From the NCBI GenBank assembly GCA_930367205.1, contig OV884014.1, positions 73,573,104 to 73,637,103 of the forward strand: DNA of 64,000 bases. The letters run 5' to 3'. Both the position numbers and the translations under genes were made by a program. The notes under the pieces were generated by a model that saw only the letters and a list, made by a program, of their open reading frames with translations, did not search any database and was not told where the DNA came from. This stretch comes from Acanthosoma haemorrhoidale. Taxonomy: Eukaryota > Arthropoda > Insecta > Hemiptera > Acanthosomatidae. Shown here piece by piece: positions 24,426 through 35,745 of the stretch (positions within the stretch are counted from its first letter, which is position 1; each line of letters opens with the position of its first letter).

Positions 24426-25240
24426 TCATGAAAGTCCGAACGGTAAACAGTTAAATTTGAATTCAGCTAGGTGATCGAAACTTTCAGCTCTACAAAATAA
24501 ATGAAGATAGGAACGATCCTTTGGATTTGACAGATATCGGCTATTTGCTATTTGTGGTAATAGAAATTTCAACAATACATCTGTGATCTCAGGTTGTAGT
24601 TTAGGACCACAAAGTAGGTAGTCATTGAGGGATCCATTAACGGTAGTAGCCGAACCATCAAAAACTATACGCAATTTAGTACTTGTGCTCTTTTTTAATA
24701 CACAGTGGTGCGGAAGAAAATATTTCCCCGTTTGAGAACTGGGCGATAAATAACATTTTTTTAAATATTCTTCGAAAACCTTTCCATATTCCAATTTTAG
24801 GGATGGCTCTCGTTCAAATTTCGTTTCCAGGTTTTTAAAACGTTTTAAGGCCAAGAACCTGAAGCTTTTTAAGTTGAGAGGTTGCGTTTTAAAGGGTAAA
24901 CGGACCATGTATCTACCGGAGGGTTTTCGAGAGTGCTTCCTTTTAAAATGATCCTCACTTTTTATATCAAGTGGATTTCTTCTCGGAACATCATTTATTT
25001 CCTCGACTTCCCAAAAACGAGTCATCACCTGAGTTAACTCCTGAAGTTCAGATGAAGGTGTAGAATTAGCGAGCAAGGTAGTGCTGCAGAGAAATGGATT
25101 TGCCGTTGTAATGGGTCCTAATAAAATCCAACCAAGTGTGGTTTTTATGGCATTGGGAAATCCATGAGCTGATTTTACTACCTCTCCTTCCAAGATTCCC
25201 CCAAATAGATCAGCACCAACAAGAAATTCTATGGGCCCTT
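24426..25240 (-). pseudogene. BEL/Pao pol: protease end and N-terminal RT
   Basis: The readable stretch runs from the end of the DUF1758-type aspartic protease (FLVGADLFGG) into the Pao-type reverse transcriptase. Motifs include TLGWILLGP, a YFLPHHCVLK segment and LRIVFDGSATTVNGSLNDYLLCGP, a conserved entry into the RT palm. It ends CLPFGLS, the Pao equivalent of the retroviral PQG motif, then frames break near 24425. About 270 residues are readable. Confidence 0.85.
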
Positions 25241-25245
25241 AATTA

Positions 25246-25595
25246 ATTAAAGAAAACTACTACATAAAAAATCTAAAAAAATTGATAAAGAGGTTCATTA
25301 AAACCTGTCATGAATGTCAAATCAGTAAGTCATCACCATGTGAAAAAACACAATTAGGTATCATTAGATCAGAACGTCCACTGGACTTTCTCTGGGACCT
25401 TTCCCAACAGGACAATTTAGATACAAATACATATTGATAATCATAGACAATTATACAAAATTGTACTCAACAACTAAAGGGAATTTAAGAGAGACAAAAA
25501 AGAAAGTACTCCAATATATAGAACACACCAATGAGATTGGTCAGATTAACAAAGTTCTAACAGATAATGCGACCACTTTTACCATCTGTAAATGT
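25246..25595 (+). pseudogene. Gypsy-like integrase fragment
   Basis: On the plus strand, frames carry the CHECQ half of an integrase zinc finger (about 25305), then a core piece with YILIIIDNYTKLYS, VLQYIEHTNEIGQ and LTDNATTF, the latter matching the second catalytic Asp region of Ty3/gypsy integrases. At least one frameshift separates finger and core. It abuts the truncated BEL element at 25245 and stops at about 25595. From there sequence resembles the start of the solo LTR interior near 26510, perhaps a diverged LTR of the same family. Confidence 0.65.
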
Positions 25596-26051
25596 CCACT
25601 GCTATCATCTCAATCCTTCCTCTCTTCTTCCATCTACTGTCCTTTCATCTGCTTGTCTCATGGGATGATCCAAAAAAGAACAAGACCCACCTTGTCTCCT
25701 GGCTCATCAAAACGAACAAGGGCACTTCCCGCTCTCTCTCATCGTTTTTATCTCGTCTGTTGCCTTCTTGATTTTTTTAACTTTCTTATTTTCCAATGCA
25801 AGTTGTCTCAGATATTATTAACTTTTCTTATTTTAAAATTAACAAATCCAATATTAAAATATTTATATTTAATTATTGATATTATTTATATGATAAAATT
25901 ATTTATAGTATAGTATTAATTAGATATAACGGCAACAAAGAATGTTCATCCCTTCATCATAGCCATCCAGTTTACCGCCCTTTCATTTGAGTTTTACTTC
26001 CTAAATCCAGTTTGTTTTTTGTCTACAAAAATTTGAATAATGTATTAAACA
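25596..26051. other. AT-rich stretch, possible diverged LTR
   Basis: 25600-25640 resembles 26510-26545 (GCTATCA.CTCAA.CTTCCTCTCTT), which hints at a relative of the solo LTR. Beyond that nothing is recognised. Confidence 0.3.
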
Positions 26052-26187
26052 TCATCTCCATTCTCATCCTTATTAATATTTATTTTTCTGAGGGTACAAA
26101 AGTTATTTAATATTTAACAAGTTTGTATCATTTTATAGTCAATTTAAGTTAAAAACACATTTTTTGTTACATGCATTGAGGGTCAGT

Positions 26188-26879
26188 TGTAAGGTTCTTT
26201 TAAACTTCAAGAGGGGTTTGGGTTTGGGTTTCAATAGGTAAACCACCAAAACAAAATAACCTTCCTAAGATAAACATATCTAACAGAATCACAAACACTT
26301 GAACTTTAGTTTTTTCGGGCGCCAATTGTTATGTTTATTATCTGAGGTTAGATTAGATATAACAAAACTTTCTTTAACTCTTTAATAAACCAGTCAGCGA
26401 TAAATTACAATGTTATTAACAAATTTGATTTACCTTACTATTATTTACAGAATGATTAACATTTAGTCCTTTTTTTCTAGCTTCATTCACTGAGACTACC
26501 ACATGGTCAGTAAAATTCATTGCTATCACCTCAAACTTCCTCTCTTAATAAAATCCTTCTTCCTTCAATACTTCACCCATTTGTCCAATCACCACTCAAC
26601 AAAATTCTTCAAGGTTCACAAATTCACTCTCCTCATTCACCGCACAAACAAAAGAATCTTCATCCAACCCATCTCCCTGGATAACCAGCTGAACAACCTC
26701 CTTTTCATCTTGTTTTCCAAGCACCCCCTCCTTTTCCATGGCTCATTTGCCCCGCCCTTTTATGCCTGCTAATTTCAAATTTAAATCAAAGGCAAAGCAT
26801 CTAACCATTACAACAATATGAACAAAATTTATAATCCTGTTGGCGGTCTATCCTGATTTAAAATTTTAAACCCCTTACA
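26188..26879. mobile_element. Solo LTR with 4-bp target duplication
   Basis: A 692-bp insertion begins TGTAAGG and ends CCTTACA, so it has the TG...CA ends and short inverted repeat of an LTR. It is flanked by CAGT on both sides (26184-26187, 26880-26883). The paralogous site in block C2 (about 45507) reads through GGGTCAGTCCATATG with one CAGT: an intact empty site. The minus strand has a TATA-like ATAAAAGG near 26757 and a TGGCGCCCGAA string near 26325 that resembles a Lys-tRNA primer site, though here it lies inside the repeat. Open frames in it are not genes. Confidence 0.85.
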
Positions 26880-27224
26880 CAGTCCATATGTTAGACTCAA
26901 GTTAAATTACTTCTCTAGGTAAATATAATAAAGTTGCTGTTCCTATAATCTATTCATTAGATTAATAATTGATTCTTTTGTCAGCTGAAAATGTATATCA
27001 TTACTCAAAATGTTGCTATTGAGAGCATTAGCGTCTTGAGGGCTATTATCCGTCACTGAATGTTTTTGTAGCTGAGTGTATGAGTGATTGAGTGACTGAT
27101 GCTACCTATTTCTGACTCCAATATTTCCGCCAATAAACATTCAATAGTAAATCTAAAATTATTTAATATCATATTGCAGGGACCTGAACGAGATAAAACG
27201 GAAGGATAATACTTTGATTTAACA

Positions 27225-28925
27225 ATGTCAGCTGATGAGCTAACATTTACCGGAAATCTTTACCATGAGATCATCGCTGGCAATGTTGATGGTGTGGTTG
27301 AGCTATGTAACAGAGGTGCCAGTCCGAATGCGAAGGTCGGTGAAGAAGGGAACAGCTCGGTGCACTGGGCAGTCATTGCCGATAGCGTTCCTATACTCCA
27401 GGAGTTTAAAAATCGCGGCATCAAATTTTCTCAAGTAAATCACAGATTTAGAACCCCACTCCATACCGCTGCAGAATCGGGATGTGATGAAGCGCTGCTT
27501 TGGCTGATAGATCACGGTGCCGTTGACATAGAAGCCAAAGACAATGAAGGACTAACAGCATTAGCACTAGCAGCTCACAATGGTCACCTAGGCTCGGTGA
27601 TGATATTGGTCGATAAGGGAGTGACTGTGGACTCAGAGGAGGCTCTCAAAAGAACTCCTCTGTTCGCTGCAGCTAGTGCTGGCCAATGCGAAATAGTGAA
27701 ATACCTTCTTAAAAATGGAGCGGATCCGACTGTTCTCGATGTTTATCGCAAAACGTTGTTGCATGCAGCGGTCCATAGCAAAGATTTAGCAACAGTCTTC
27801 ATGGCACTGGACCTGGCGATGGAGGTCAATGCAAAAGATGATAGGGATTCTACTCCTCACCATGATGCCGCCCTGTATTCTAGCAAAGATGAAGTGGGTT
27901 TGCTGCTAGATAGAGGAGCACTAATAAATGCAAAAGATAGTTGGGGCCGTACTCCTCTACATGAAGCCGTCAAGGGATCAAATAAACAAGTGGCATGTTT
28001 GCTCCTAGATAAAGGAGCAGAAATAAATGCAAAAGATAGTAGGCGCCGTACTCCTCTGCATGAAGCCGTCATGGGATCAAATAAACAAGTGGCATGTTTG
28101 CTCCTAGATAAAGGAGCAGAAATAAATGCAAAAGATAGTAGGCGCCGTACTCCTCTGCATGAAGCCGTCATGGGATCAAATAAACAAGTGGCATGTTTGC
28201 TCCTAGATAAAGGAGCAGAAATAAATGCCAAAGACAATTATGGCCACACTCCTCTGCATTATGCCGCCATGGCACAGAACAAAGAAGTGGCAAGTTTGCT
28301 CCTAGATAAAGGAGCAGAAATAAATGCAAAAGACAATTATGGCCACACTCCTCTGCAATATGCCGCCATGGCACAGAACAAAGAAGTGGCAAGTTTGCTC
28401 CTAGATAAAGGAGCAGAAATAAATGCAAAAGATGGTTGGGGTCTTACTCCTCTGCATGAAGCCGTCAATGAACAGAACAAAGAAGTGGCAAGTTTGTTCC
28501 TAGATAGAGGAGCAGAAATAAATGCCAAAAGTAATTATGGCCGTACTCCTCTGCATGTTGCCGTCAAGACACAGAACAAAGAAGTGGCAAGTTTGCTCCT
28601 AAATAAAGGAGCAGAAATAAATGCCAAAAGTTATTGGGGCTGTACTCCTCTGCATGATGCCGTCAAGGCACAGAACAAAGACGTGGCAAGTTTGCTCCTA
28701 AATGAAGGAGCAGAAATAAATGCCAAATGTGATTTGGCCCATACTCCTTTGCATCATGCCATCATCGCACAGAACAGAGAAGTGGCAAGTTTGCTCCTAG
28801 ATAAAGGAGCAGAAATAAATGTGAAAGACAGTAAAGGTTGCACTGCATTGGACTTAGCAAGAAATGCCCGGCAAACAGTATTCGTTAGAATGCTGCTAGA
28901 TAGAGGAGCAGACATAAATGCCTAA
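27225..28925 (+). CDS. Ankyrin-repeat protein, intact copy
   Basis: The uninterrupted frame of 566 residues is almost entirely ankyrin repeats, about seventeen units of 33 residues. Units 1-7 (to about residue 240) are diverged. Units 8-16 are near-identical, with core pattern TPLHxAV...NKEVASLLLDKGAEINAKD. The last unit ends LLLDRGADINA and a stop. There is no signal peptide, membrane segment or other domain, so it is probably an intracellular binding or scaffold protein; its partner cannot be guessed. The start is favoured by an AACAATG context and by identity of N termini in copy 2. A splice acceptor (CATATTGCAG at 27179) suggests an upstream non-coding exon. AATAAA occurs near 29155. Confidence 0.85.
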   Translation: MSADELTFTGNLYHEIIAGNVDGVVELCNRGASPNAKVGEEGNSSVHWAVIADSVPILQEFKNRGIKFSQVNHRFRTPLHTAAESGCDEALLWLIDHGAVDIEAKDNEGLTALALAAHNGHLGSVMILVDKGVTVDSEEALKRTPLFAAASAGQCEIVKYLLKNGADPTVLDVYRKTLLHAAVHSKDLATVFMALDLAMEVNAKDDRDSTPHHDAALYSSKDEVGLLLDRGALINAKDSWGRTPLHEAVKGSNKQVACLLLDKGAEINAKDSRRRTPLHEAVMGSNKQVACLLLDKGAEINAKDSRRRTPLHEAVMGSNKQVACLLLDKGAEINAKDNYGHTPLHYAAMAQNKEVASLLLDKGAEINAKDNYGHTPLQYAAMAQNKEVASLLLDKGAEINAKDGWGLTPLHEAVNEQNKEVASLFLDRGAEINAKSNYGRTPLHVAVKTQNKEVASLLLNKGAEINAKSYWGCTPLHDAVKAQNKDVASLLLNEGAEINAKCDLAHTPLHHAIIAQNREVASLLLDKGAEINVKDSKGCTALDLARNARQTVFVRMLLDRGADINA

Positions 28926-30637
28926 CACTTAAGAGTACTATTAGTTACTAAGAGTATTTGGCAGTCCAGGCATGCAATGTATTTGTAATCGATTTATTTT
29001 ATGATTAATCTAGTTAGTTATTTTAAACATTTTTAAGGATCATGATTTTATTACCATTTATTCAATTATAATATCTAACTTTAATTGTGTTTTTTATTAT
29101 CAACACTATCCCATTACCAAGATCATTAACAAACAAATCACCTTTTTCTTGATTAATAAATATTTTTAAAATTTTATTTATTGATTCACAACCTGTAAGT
29201 CTGATGAAAAAATTGCAGTCTGACACGAAGGCAGAGGACATCCAGCGATGATACCTCCCCTATTCTGCTGATCCTAAGTTTGTAATATTTTAGTTTTATT
29301 AATTTAGAATATTTGCTTCATGATGGAAGTAGGATGTGCTATTTAGGAATGTTTTAGTCAAATCAAAATTCCCTCCTCACTCATGCCAGAAGGATTTAAT
29401 CACATGGAGGGCGAAATGCTGCTATTCACTGGTGTAACTGTCAAACTGGAATATGGGTTAACTGATCCCCCTCCCTAAGAAGGCGATCACCACATGGACG
29501 TTGATTGTGCCGTTGCACAAGAAATGGTTGTCTTATTGTATTTTCTAGTCAAATACAAGACACAGCTTCCAATACAGAGGTTAGTACTAGTTCAATTCCT
29601 GATGAAACCGATGTTTGTCAAAATCAAGAAAGTTATTAGTCTTTTGAAAATGACAGTTGCACTCCGATAATTTACTTACCTTTTGATGACATTAAAAAAT
29701 TGTTATTTTAATTATTTCCATAGAAATTTTTACCAATAAGCTACTGTGTAATTTTTATATGGTTTTCACTTCCAATCGTTGTAAATATCTAATTTTAATA
29801 TTAATTTACTTCTTTTAAATGTATATTCCGTATTTCTACCTATTCTCAATTTAACCTACCTTTAATGATTTTGATATTATTACCTGAATCTATATCGAAA
29901 AGAGTGCTGTTTAATTTTTTTTGTTGATTAAAATTTGAAGAACATATTGTTATGATATTTTAATGTTATGATTTTGTATTATGTTTTTGAAATAAACTCG
30001 GAATAAGCGAGCGTTAAAAAACGATCCGTGGTTCATGCCTATGAAAGTATGAGCGTTGTTATTGCCGTTATATTAACTATTAATATTTATAATAAAAATA
30101 ATATCAATAATTTATATAAACATTTATTATATTAACTACATGAATTAAGCCAAGTATAAATATCCGAAACAACTGGCATTGAATAACCAGTTGAAAGATC
30201 AATAAGGCAGCGGAGAGATGCAAGATATAGATACCGAGAAGCAAGACTCACTCTTCTTGGTACGTAGTTAATTTGTATATCAAATTTTAAATCAATGTGT
30301 GTAAATAAACAATTATTCTTTTTGCCAGTAGTTTCCCAAATTTTATTAACAGAACCTTGAGATAACGTAAAAGTTCAATATAAAGTTGTAAATTATATGA
30401 AAAAATGTATAATTAAAATATATATAAATAATAAATATTTGAATAATATATTAAAATATAGTATTTGCATATGGAAAATTGTAGTTTGTAAACATTGTAA
30501 CTGTTTTATAAGAATAAAGTTTTATGAGAAGTATATAGATTACCAACAGATAATAATACCACCTTTAACGAAAAAATCTTGTCCTGAAATTACTGCTATT
30601 TCAAAAGATATTCTTTTAGAAATTCAGTTTATTTAGA
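28926..30637. other. 3' flank of the ankyrin gene and AT-rich DNA
   Basis: The first 370 bp are shared with copy C3. The rest is AT-rich with no supported gene; a 79-codon frame at 30397-30636 is low-complexity (Ile, Lys, Asn rich) and stops at the boundary of block A2. Confidence 0.6.
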
Positions 30638-31039
30638 AAAAAAGGTATCACGTAGGTAGACTGATTGAAATATTGTACTTAAATGAATACATAATTGTGA
30701 CATTTATGTCTTGTTTTATGTTAAAATGTGGTTTTCATTTTTTTTTTTTTAAATGCTTATTTTTCAAATTGTTTTTTAATATGAGCTCAGATTAGTTTTT
30801 AATTTTTTGTATAGTCTACTTGGATTTTATGAATGATATTTGAAAAAAGTAATTATTATTAACATAGCCCTAAATGTTAAATTACAAATTGTGATATTTA
30901 GTATGCTCCAAATTGTAAATTCATAGTGATATCTTAAAATATTGCGAATTTCTTGATGTTGCAGCTCCCTGCTACACGAGGGAAACAACTCAATCCGGCC
31001 ACCGTTTTGCCTTCTAGTTTAAATTACAAATAATATATA

Positions 31040-32700
31040 TCAGCAGCTTGAGACGTACTTATATGGCCGGGCTGTAAAGTAGGTGACCTTGACTGTAAAA
31101 TGTTTTTCTGACAACACTCTTCAACTTCTTGCTGAGATGCATGGTGAAAAACAGATGTCTACCGAGAGTAATCCCAAGATAACAAATTTTGTTGCTCACG
31201 GTGCACTCTTGCCCGTCTTAGACGAAGGATTTTGGTAGTTTGCTAGGTCAAGTTTTGTAGCTAAAAACAATCCCTTGTGTCTTATCTTGTGCTAGGTTTA
31301 CCTTGATGTTGATGGCGTTGAGCTTCTCAGCAATGAGGTGGCTGGCGCCTTCTGCAAATTTGAGTGCTCTGGTGGGATTCATGTTAGTGCTGCATACACA
31401 GCGTACGCCAACACCTCGCAGATGGGGTACTAGGCTCCTACGATGTGGGCGGTGTAAATGTTGAAGAGCAGAGGGCCTAGCATTGACCCTTGGGGGAAGC
31501 CAGCAGTGTATTTTCTTCGGGTAGTAGACATGGTGCCTATCCGAACCGAGAAAATTCTGCCTGTGAGATACGATGTCATTAGGTTCTGCAGCTGTTCCAA
31601 GAAATCAAATTCCTTCAGATGTTGAAGTTGGGTGTAGTGGTCCACTGAGTCGAAGGCTTTCGAGCAATCCAGCGAGATCATTGGGGTAGCTCTGTTACTC
31701 CGGATGTTCGACGCGACGTGGTGTTGCAGTCTCACCAAGTTGTTGTTCGTGCTTAAGCCTGAACTGAAACCACTCTGCTCTGGTGGGATGATCTCATGTG
31801 CCTTGTAGTTTTTGTAGAGATGTAGGTGGATGATTCTTTCGATAGCTGAGTTAGCAGACTGATAGGTGGTAGATGGCTCATAGCCGCTTTTCGCTGGTTT
31901 CATGAGAGGGACGACCACAGCGTTCTTCCATCTCTGAGGGGCATAATTAAGTCTGAAACAGGAATTTATTACGTTAGTAATGTAGGATATTCCTCTCTTG
32001 GGTAGCTGCTTTAGCAAGACGTTCTGAATCCCCTTGTTCCCGTTGGTACGCCGAATGAATGCAGCCACTTCCCTGTGAGACGTGTAGATTTCAGTCCTGG
32101 TTGAAATGGAGAGGGATTGGGGGTCGAGGGCTCCAATTGGTTCGGACTGACCTAATGCGCCATAGTGATCTGCCAACATGTCTGCCTGTTCGGCGGGAGT
32201 GATGAACTGCCCGTTTACAGCCAGCCTTACATTACTCTTTTTGAATCAGCAGGTCTTCACCAGTCTCGATATGCATTTGTGATCACCGTGTGGGCTTGTT
32301 AAGCGGTCTTCCCAAACCGAGTTTTTCCACTGGGCCATCAGGGACTTTACTTGTGTTGTGAGGCCATTCAACACTGGTTTTAAGTCCCTCATGATCACGG
32401 ATTTATGTCATGCTATATAACCCTGCTATGTCATCTATATAGCCCGTTTGAGGCTCAGCCTCAGGTAGGGCGGAAAAAAAAGTTTTAAGTCCCTGTTTTT
32501 GTTTCTAAACCACCTGTTCTTTATATTGTAGCTCTGCCTAATCAGTTGTAGGATGTGTTCCGGTGGTTTCCTCAGAGAAGGAGGTGCCGGAGTAAATTTC
32601 GGAATCGAGGCGTCGGCGGCTTGGTAGATGACATCTTGAAGATGATAGACAGCGTAGTCGATATCCCAGGTGTCTCATTCTTTCTGTCACACTCAACCAA
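31040..32700 (-). pseudogene. Jockey-type reverse transcriptase remnant (block A2)
   Basis: Same remnant as at 541-2210, but one frameshift fewer: 249 codons stay open (31430-32179), from a MLADHYGALGQSEPIGALDP start through AFDSVDH to GPLLFNIYTAHIVGA and a TAG. The YADD box is deleted exactly as in copy 1, so the loss predates the duplication. The linker piece upstream (32494-32700) is separated by the small retroposon. Confidence 0.85.
32377..32494 (+). mobile_element. Small retroposon with 13-bp target duplication (A2)
   Basis: 92 bp (32390-32481) ending in A8, flanked by identical GTTTTAAGTCCCT copies. It is the orthologous insertion to 1920-2017 with a shorter poly-A and a 3-bp deletion. 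Confidence 0.8.
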
Positions 32701-32844
32701 TACGTTAATAGAGTATGTCAGTCCTGCAATTATTAGCTATGTTCCTTTTGTAACCTGAATTCGACAGACAGATTGTTGTAAACATTCATTTTATATTAAA
32801 ACATGATGAGGTTGAAAACTGAAATGATCCTAACTAAATTATGT

Positions 32845-33650
32845 GTCGGGAGGATTATGTCTCCAAAGGGGGGAGGACATCCGCCGCGGGCTAGGGTCAA
32901 CACAACTTTAGCTTTTTTCCAGTGAGCGCCCAGAAAGAGATAGAGCGGGTTGGTGGACATATGGTCTTTCACCCTGGCTACCGACCTAGTTGGCGGGCAG
33001 CTTTAATTCGCTTTGATCTGACTCCATAAGATCTTTTAGAAGGTGTGTGTGCTCCAACAGTGCACTGTGTTCAGGATAAGAGGTAGAGGGTAGGTTTATA
33101 GGTAGTTTATGTGGTCTTGGAATGACCATGAATTCATACTTGGTATCTAAGGGTAGGCAAAAACCGTCTGGATCCCAAAGGCGGACTGGAGAGAGGCAGA
33201 CTGGATCCCCGTGGAAGATGGTAGGTAAAGTTTGTAGGGGCCACAGCGACCGTCGCCCGCGAGGAAGAGGTGTCTTCCAAGGAGGTGCTAGTTTTAGCGA
33301 GACATAGACAGAGAATCCCACAAGGAAGGTATGGGGTTTGACAATGCTGGACTAAAGCATAGCGAGGTTAGGAAAGAGAGATGCAGATGTAGTTGAATAA
33401 GAAAGCCATGGTTCGAGTAGAGCAGCAAGCACCAGTGCAGAGAGAGAGAGAGAGAGAGAGAGAGCTCAATGTTCCAGGTGCCGGGTTCTGAGAGTCTGTC
33501 GAATGCCTCAAATCTGGCTGCTTAATTAGGCAGGCCAGCGGTGGGTGGTTGCCCCCTGACACGCCACAGAGTGCCTGCAGCTGTTTCGTACACTACCTTT
33601 CCCCTCTCTTAACTGACGCTTTAAGGTTTTTAACATCAAAATATAGAAAC
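32845..33650 (-). mobile_element. LTR-like dispersed repeat, copy 2
   Basis: Counterpart of 2375-3200 within block A2. The GA microsatellite is longer here. Read on the minus strand it aligns with the copy after the env-like frame at 41757-42795. Open frames across it differ in length and frame from those in copy 1, so they are not coding. Confidence 0.6.
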
Positions 33651-34447
33651 ATAGGTAGATATTTTCTGGACCGAGAAGAGGGGAACTTCTAATTATTCGT
33701 GATAAAGAGGTTGACACAACATCCTGCAAGCATTCAACAGGATTGGTGAGTTGACTACTGTAACAAATTTCTTTGGAATTCCCAAAATTGTGCTCTGTCA
33801 TATTTTAAACTACTTCCTAAACTCTGTTGAACTAGTAGATATTTTTCTAGGCGCTATAATTTCATAAAAATTCCAAAAACGTTAAAAGCAAAATAAAAAT
33901 TCAAGCTGTTTTCTTTAATTTTTTGCGTTAAAGACTATTAGCATTTCTGTGCTCTATTAATTACTACTCTTTACTTACCAGCTACGATGACAAGAGTTTG
34001 ATTCCCGGCTCCCACAACGAATTCACAGGGTACTTTATTATAGAAGTACCAAGTCCAGTCAAGAAAATTGGCAGAAGTTATTGATTCTTTGACACCTTAT
34101 CACAAACTACAATTACTTAGGAAGGCCTCTTGCCCTTTTAAGGTATGTTAGTTCTATCATAAATAGATTTTATTTTATTATACCCAGTTTTGCCATGATT
34201 TTAACTGGAGTAAAATCTCGATATTCCAAAAGTCAAAATATTTTTTAGGATACTTAACACAGCTAAATGTATGCAAATAACTTTTCTTGCTTAGTGAATG
34301 ATACTTTTATTATTTTATGAGTCAAATATATTCCCACACTTCTCTATTTTATATACATTGGATATTAATAAAAGATACTAAATAGCACAGCATAATAAAA
34401 AAATTATAATATACATATCAGCATTAGAAAAAAAAAATAAGAGCATA

Positions 34448-34589
34448 CATATATATTATAATAAGAGCTACACAACTAAAAAAATGTATTGTACCACTTG
34501 GAAAACAATTTATAACCATTGATTAACTAAGCAACTAGTTCTTAATTTGACATTGAACAATATTGAGTGCTCTTATTATAATATATATG
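34448..34589. mobile_element. Short terminal-inverted-repeat element (complete)
   Basis: Perfect 21-nt inverted repeats (34448-34468 and 34569-34589, sequence CATATATATTATAATAAGAG plus C) enclose 100 bp. No coding capacity. The interior matches 4007-4102 in reverse complement. It resembles a MITE, but no clear target duplication could be assigned. Confidence 0.65.
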
Positions 34590-35187
34590 CTAAATAAATT
34601 TTGTTGATTTTTATTACAAAATTACTTTTATAATTTATACTACATTATGAAGATTATCTAATTTGTTGTTCTTAGTAATCTCTGAAATACTTAATCACTA
34701 TAGAAAATCATTGTTTCTATGAAACCTTATGAAAAATATCACTTATAAAAAATCTTAGTTTAAAATTAAAAACTAAAATAATTAGTTTAACTATGATATG
34801 AACTGATAACATGCTAATTTTAGAAATATTACCAGAAGTTAATAGTTAAAAGCTAAGGAATGAAATCCTGTAATACTAGATCCCGCCCAAAGCAAGCTGT
34901 ATCACAGATTGTGCGTGAAGTAATTATACCATTTCTGAAGGGATTCGTGACCTTTTTAGTAATAATAGTATCCCTTAGGTTATCAATTTGAATGTAAATC
35001 AAAAAGATTCAATTTTGAAAAAACAAAAACAAAAAAAAAAACCCATAGATTATCAATGTCGAATGCATGGAAATAAACGTCATATACAACATTATTTAAT
35101 TCATATTTTGATAATAGTTAATTAATGTAAGTTTAACTTCCAAGTATTATTGTGTGTATAATAAAGTACATATTTCAATTTGGAATG
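34590..35187. other. AT-rich stretch, nothing recognised
   Basis: Sequence after block A2 with no coding frame, repeat or RNA gene that I can support. Confidence 0.6.
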
Positions 35188-35415
35188 CTTCATCCTACAC
35201 AATGCGTAGTTTTCAATAAAAATCTATTTTATAAACCTCATAAATTATAAGATCAAACCTTTCATAATAAATATGTTATTTGCTGATTGAGTGATACATT
35301 TCACTCTCCTGATTAAATTTTTAAATTTTTAAAAATTTAAAAATTTTACAGTCCAGATTATTTAATGTAAATGGTTGACAGGCAGCAGGAAAACCTGATA
35401 CTCAGTTTCATTATC

Positions 35416-35745
35416 TCAGTTTGCTCCTAGATAAAGGAGCAGAAATAAATGCCAAAAGTAATTTGGGCCATACTCCTCTGCATTATGCCATCAAGGCAGG
35501 CACAGAACAAAGAAGTGGCAAGTTTGCTCCTAGATAAAGGAGCAGAAATAAATGCCAAAGACAATTATGGCCACACTCCTCTGCATTATGCCGTCAAGGC
35601 ACAGAACAAAGAAGTGGCAAGTTTGCTCCTAGATATAAATGCCAAAGACAATAAAGGTCTCGCTGCATTGGACTTAGCAAAAAGAGGCCGGCAAACAGTA
35701 TTCATTAGAATGCTGCTAGATAGAGGAGCTGACGTAAATGTCTAA
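35416..35745 (+). pseudogene. Ankyrin-repeat gene fragment (copy 3)
   Basis: Only the last units of the ankyrin gene survive. The first unit (SLLLDKGAEINAKSNLGHTPLHYA) runs into a 4-bp duplication (GGCAGGCA) that shifts the frame. The frame continues as LLLDKGAEINAKDNYGHTPLHYAV, then a unit shortened by loss of the KGAE segment, and ends LLDRGADVNV before a stop. The 3' flank matches copy 1 to about 36022. No start region is present. Confidence 0.9.

Larger units (their letters stand above)
21740..25245 (-). mobile_element. BEL/Pao LTR retrotransposon, 5'-truncated and broken
   Basis: Read on the minus strand, the order is protease end, reverse transcriptase, RNase H, integrase, DUF5641 domain, polypurine tract, LTR start. 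This is the BEL/Pao order. The element is cut at about 25245, inside the protease region (EFLVGADLFGG still readable), where an unrelated plus-strand integrase fragment begins. Several stops and frameshifts divide pol, so it is not autonomous. The gag gene and 5' LTR are absent. Confidence 0.85.
26052..29300. repeat. Duplication block C, copy 1 (ankyrin gene locus)
   Basis: The flanks and body of the ankyrin-repeat gene are shared with 45369-47049 (copy 2) and, for the last part only, with 35416-36022 (copy 3). Copy 1 holds a 692-bp LTR insertion in its upstream part, which copy 2 lacks. Copy 3 lacks about 60 bp of the 3' flank that copy 1 has near 29190-29250. Confidence 0.9.
30638..34589. 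repeat. Segmental duplication block A, copy 2
   Basis: Direct copy of 1-4102. It has the same dead Jockey fragment, the same small retroposon at the same site and the same LTR-like repeat. It differs by small indels, a longer GA run at about 33440-33466, and an inverted interior of the terminal-inverted-repeat element at its right edge. Confidence 0.9.

Noticed and set aside
27857..28528. Minus-strand open frames opposite the ankyrin repeats
   Set aside because: They are antisense shadows of a repetitive coding sequence; the plus frame is open for 566 codons.
27225..28925. Ankyrin gene as a recent transfer from an endosymbiont such as Wolbachia
   Set aside because: Intron-free ankyrin genes fit that idea, but the upstream splice acceptor, AT-rich eukaryotic flanks and multi-copy local duplication give no positive support. 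It cannot be judged without a database search.
33980..34020. A B-box-like string (GTTTGATTCCCGGCTCCCA) as a tRNA or SINE promoter
   Set aside because: There is no A box at the right distance, and the A1 counterpart (about 3515) already differs in the key bases. Not enough to call a SINE.
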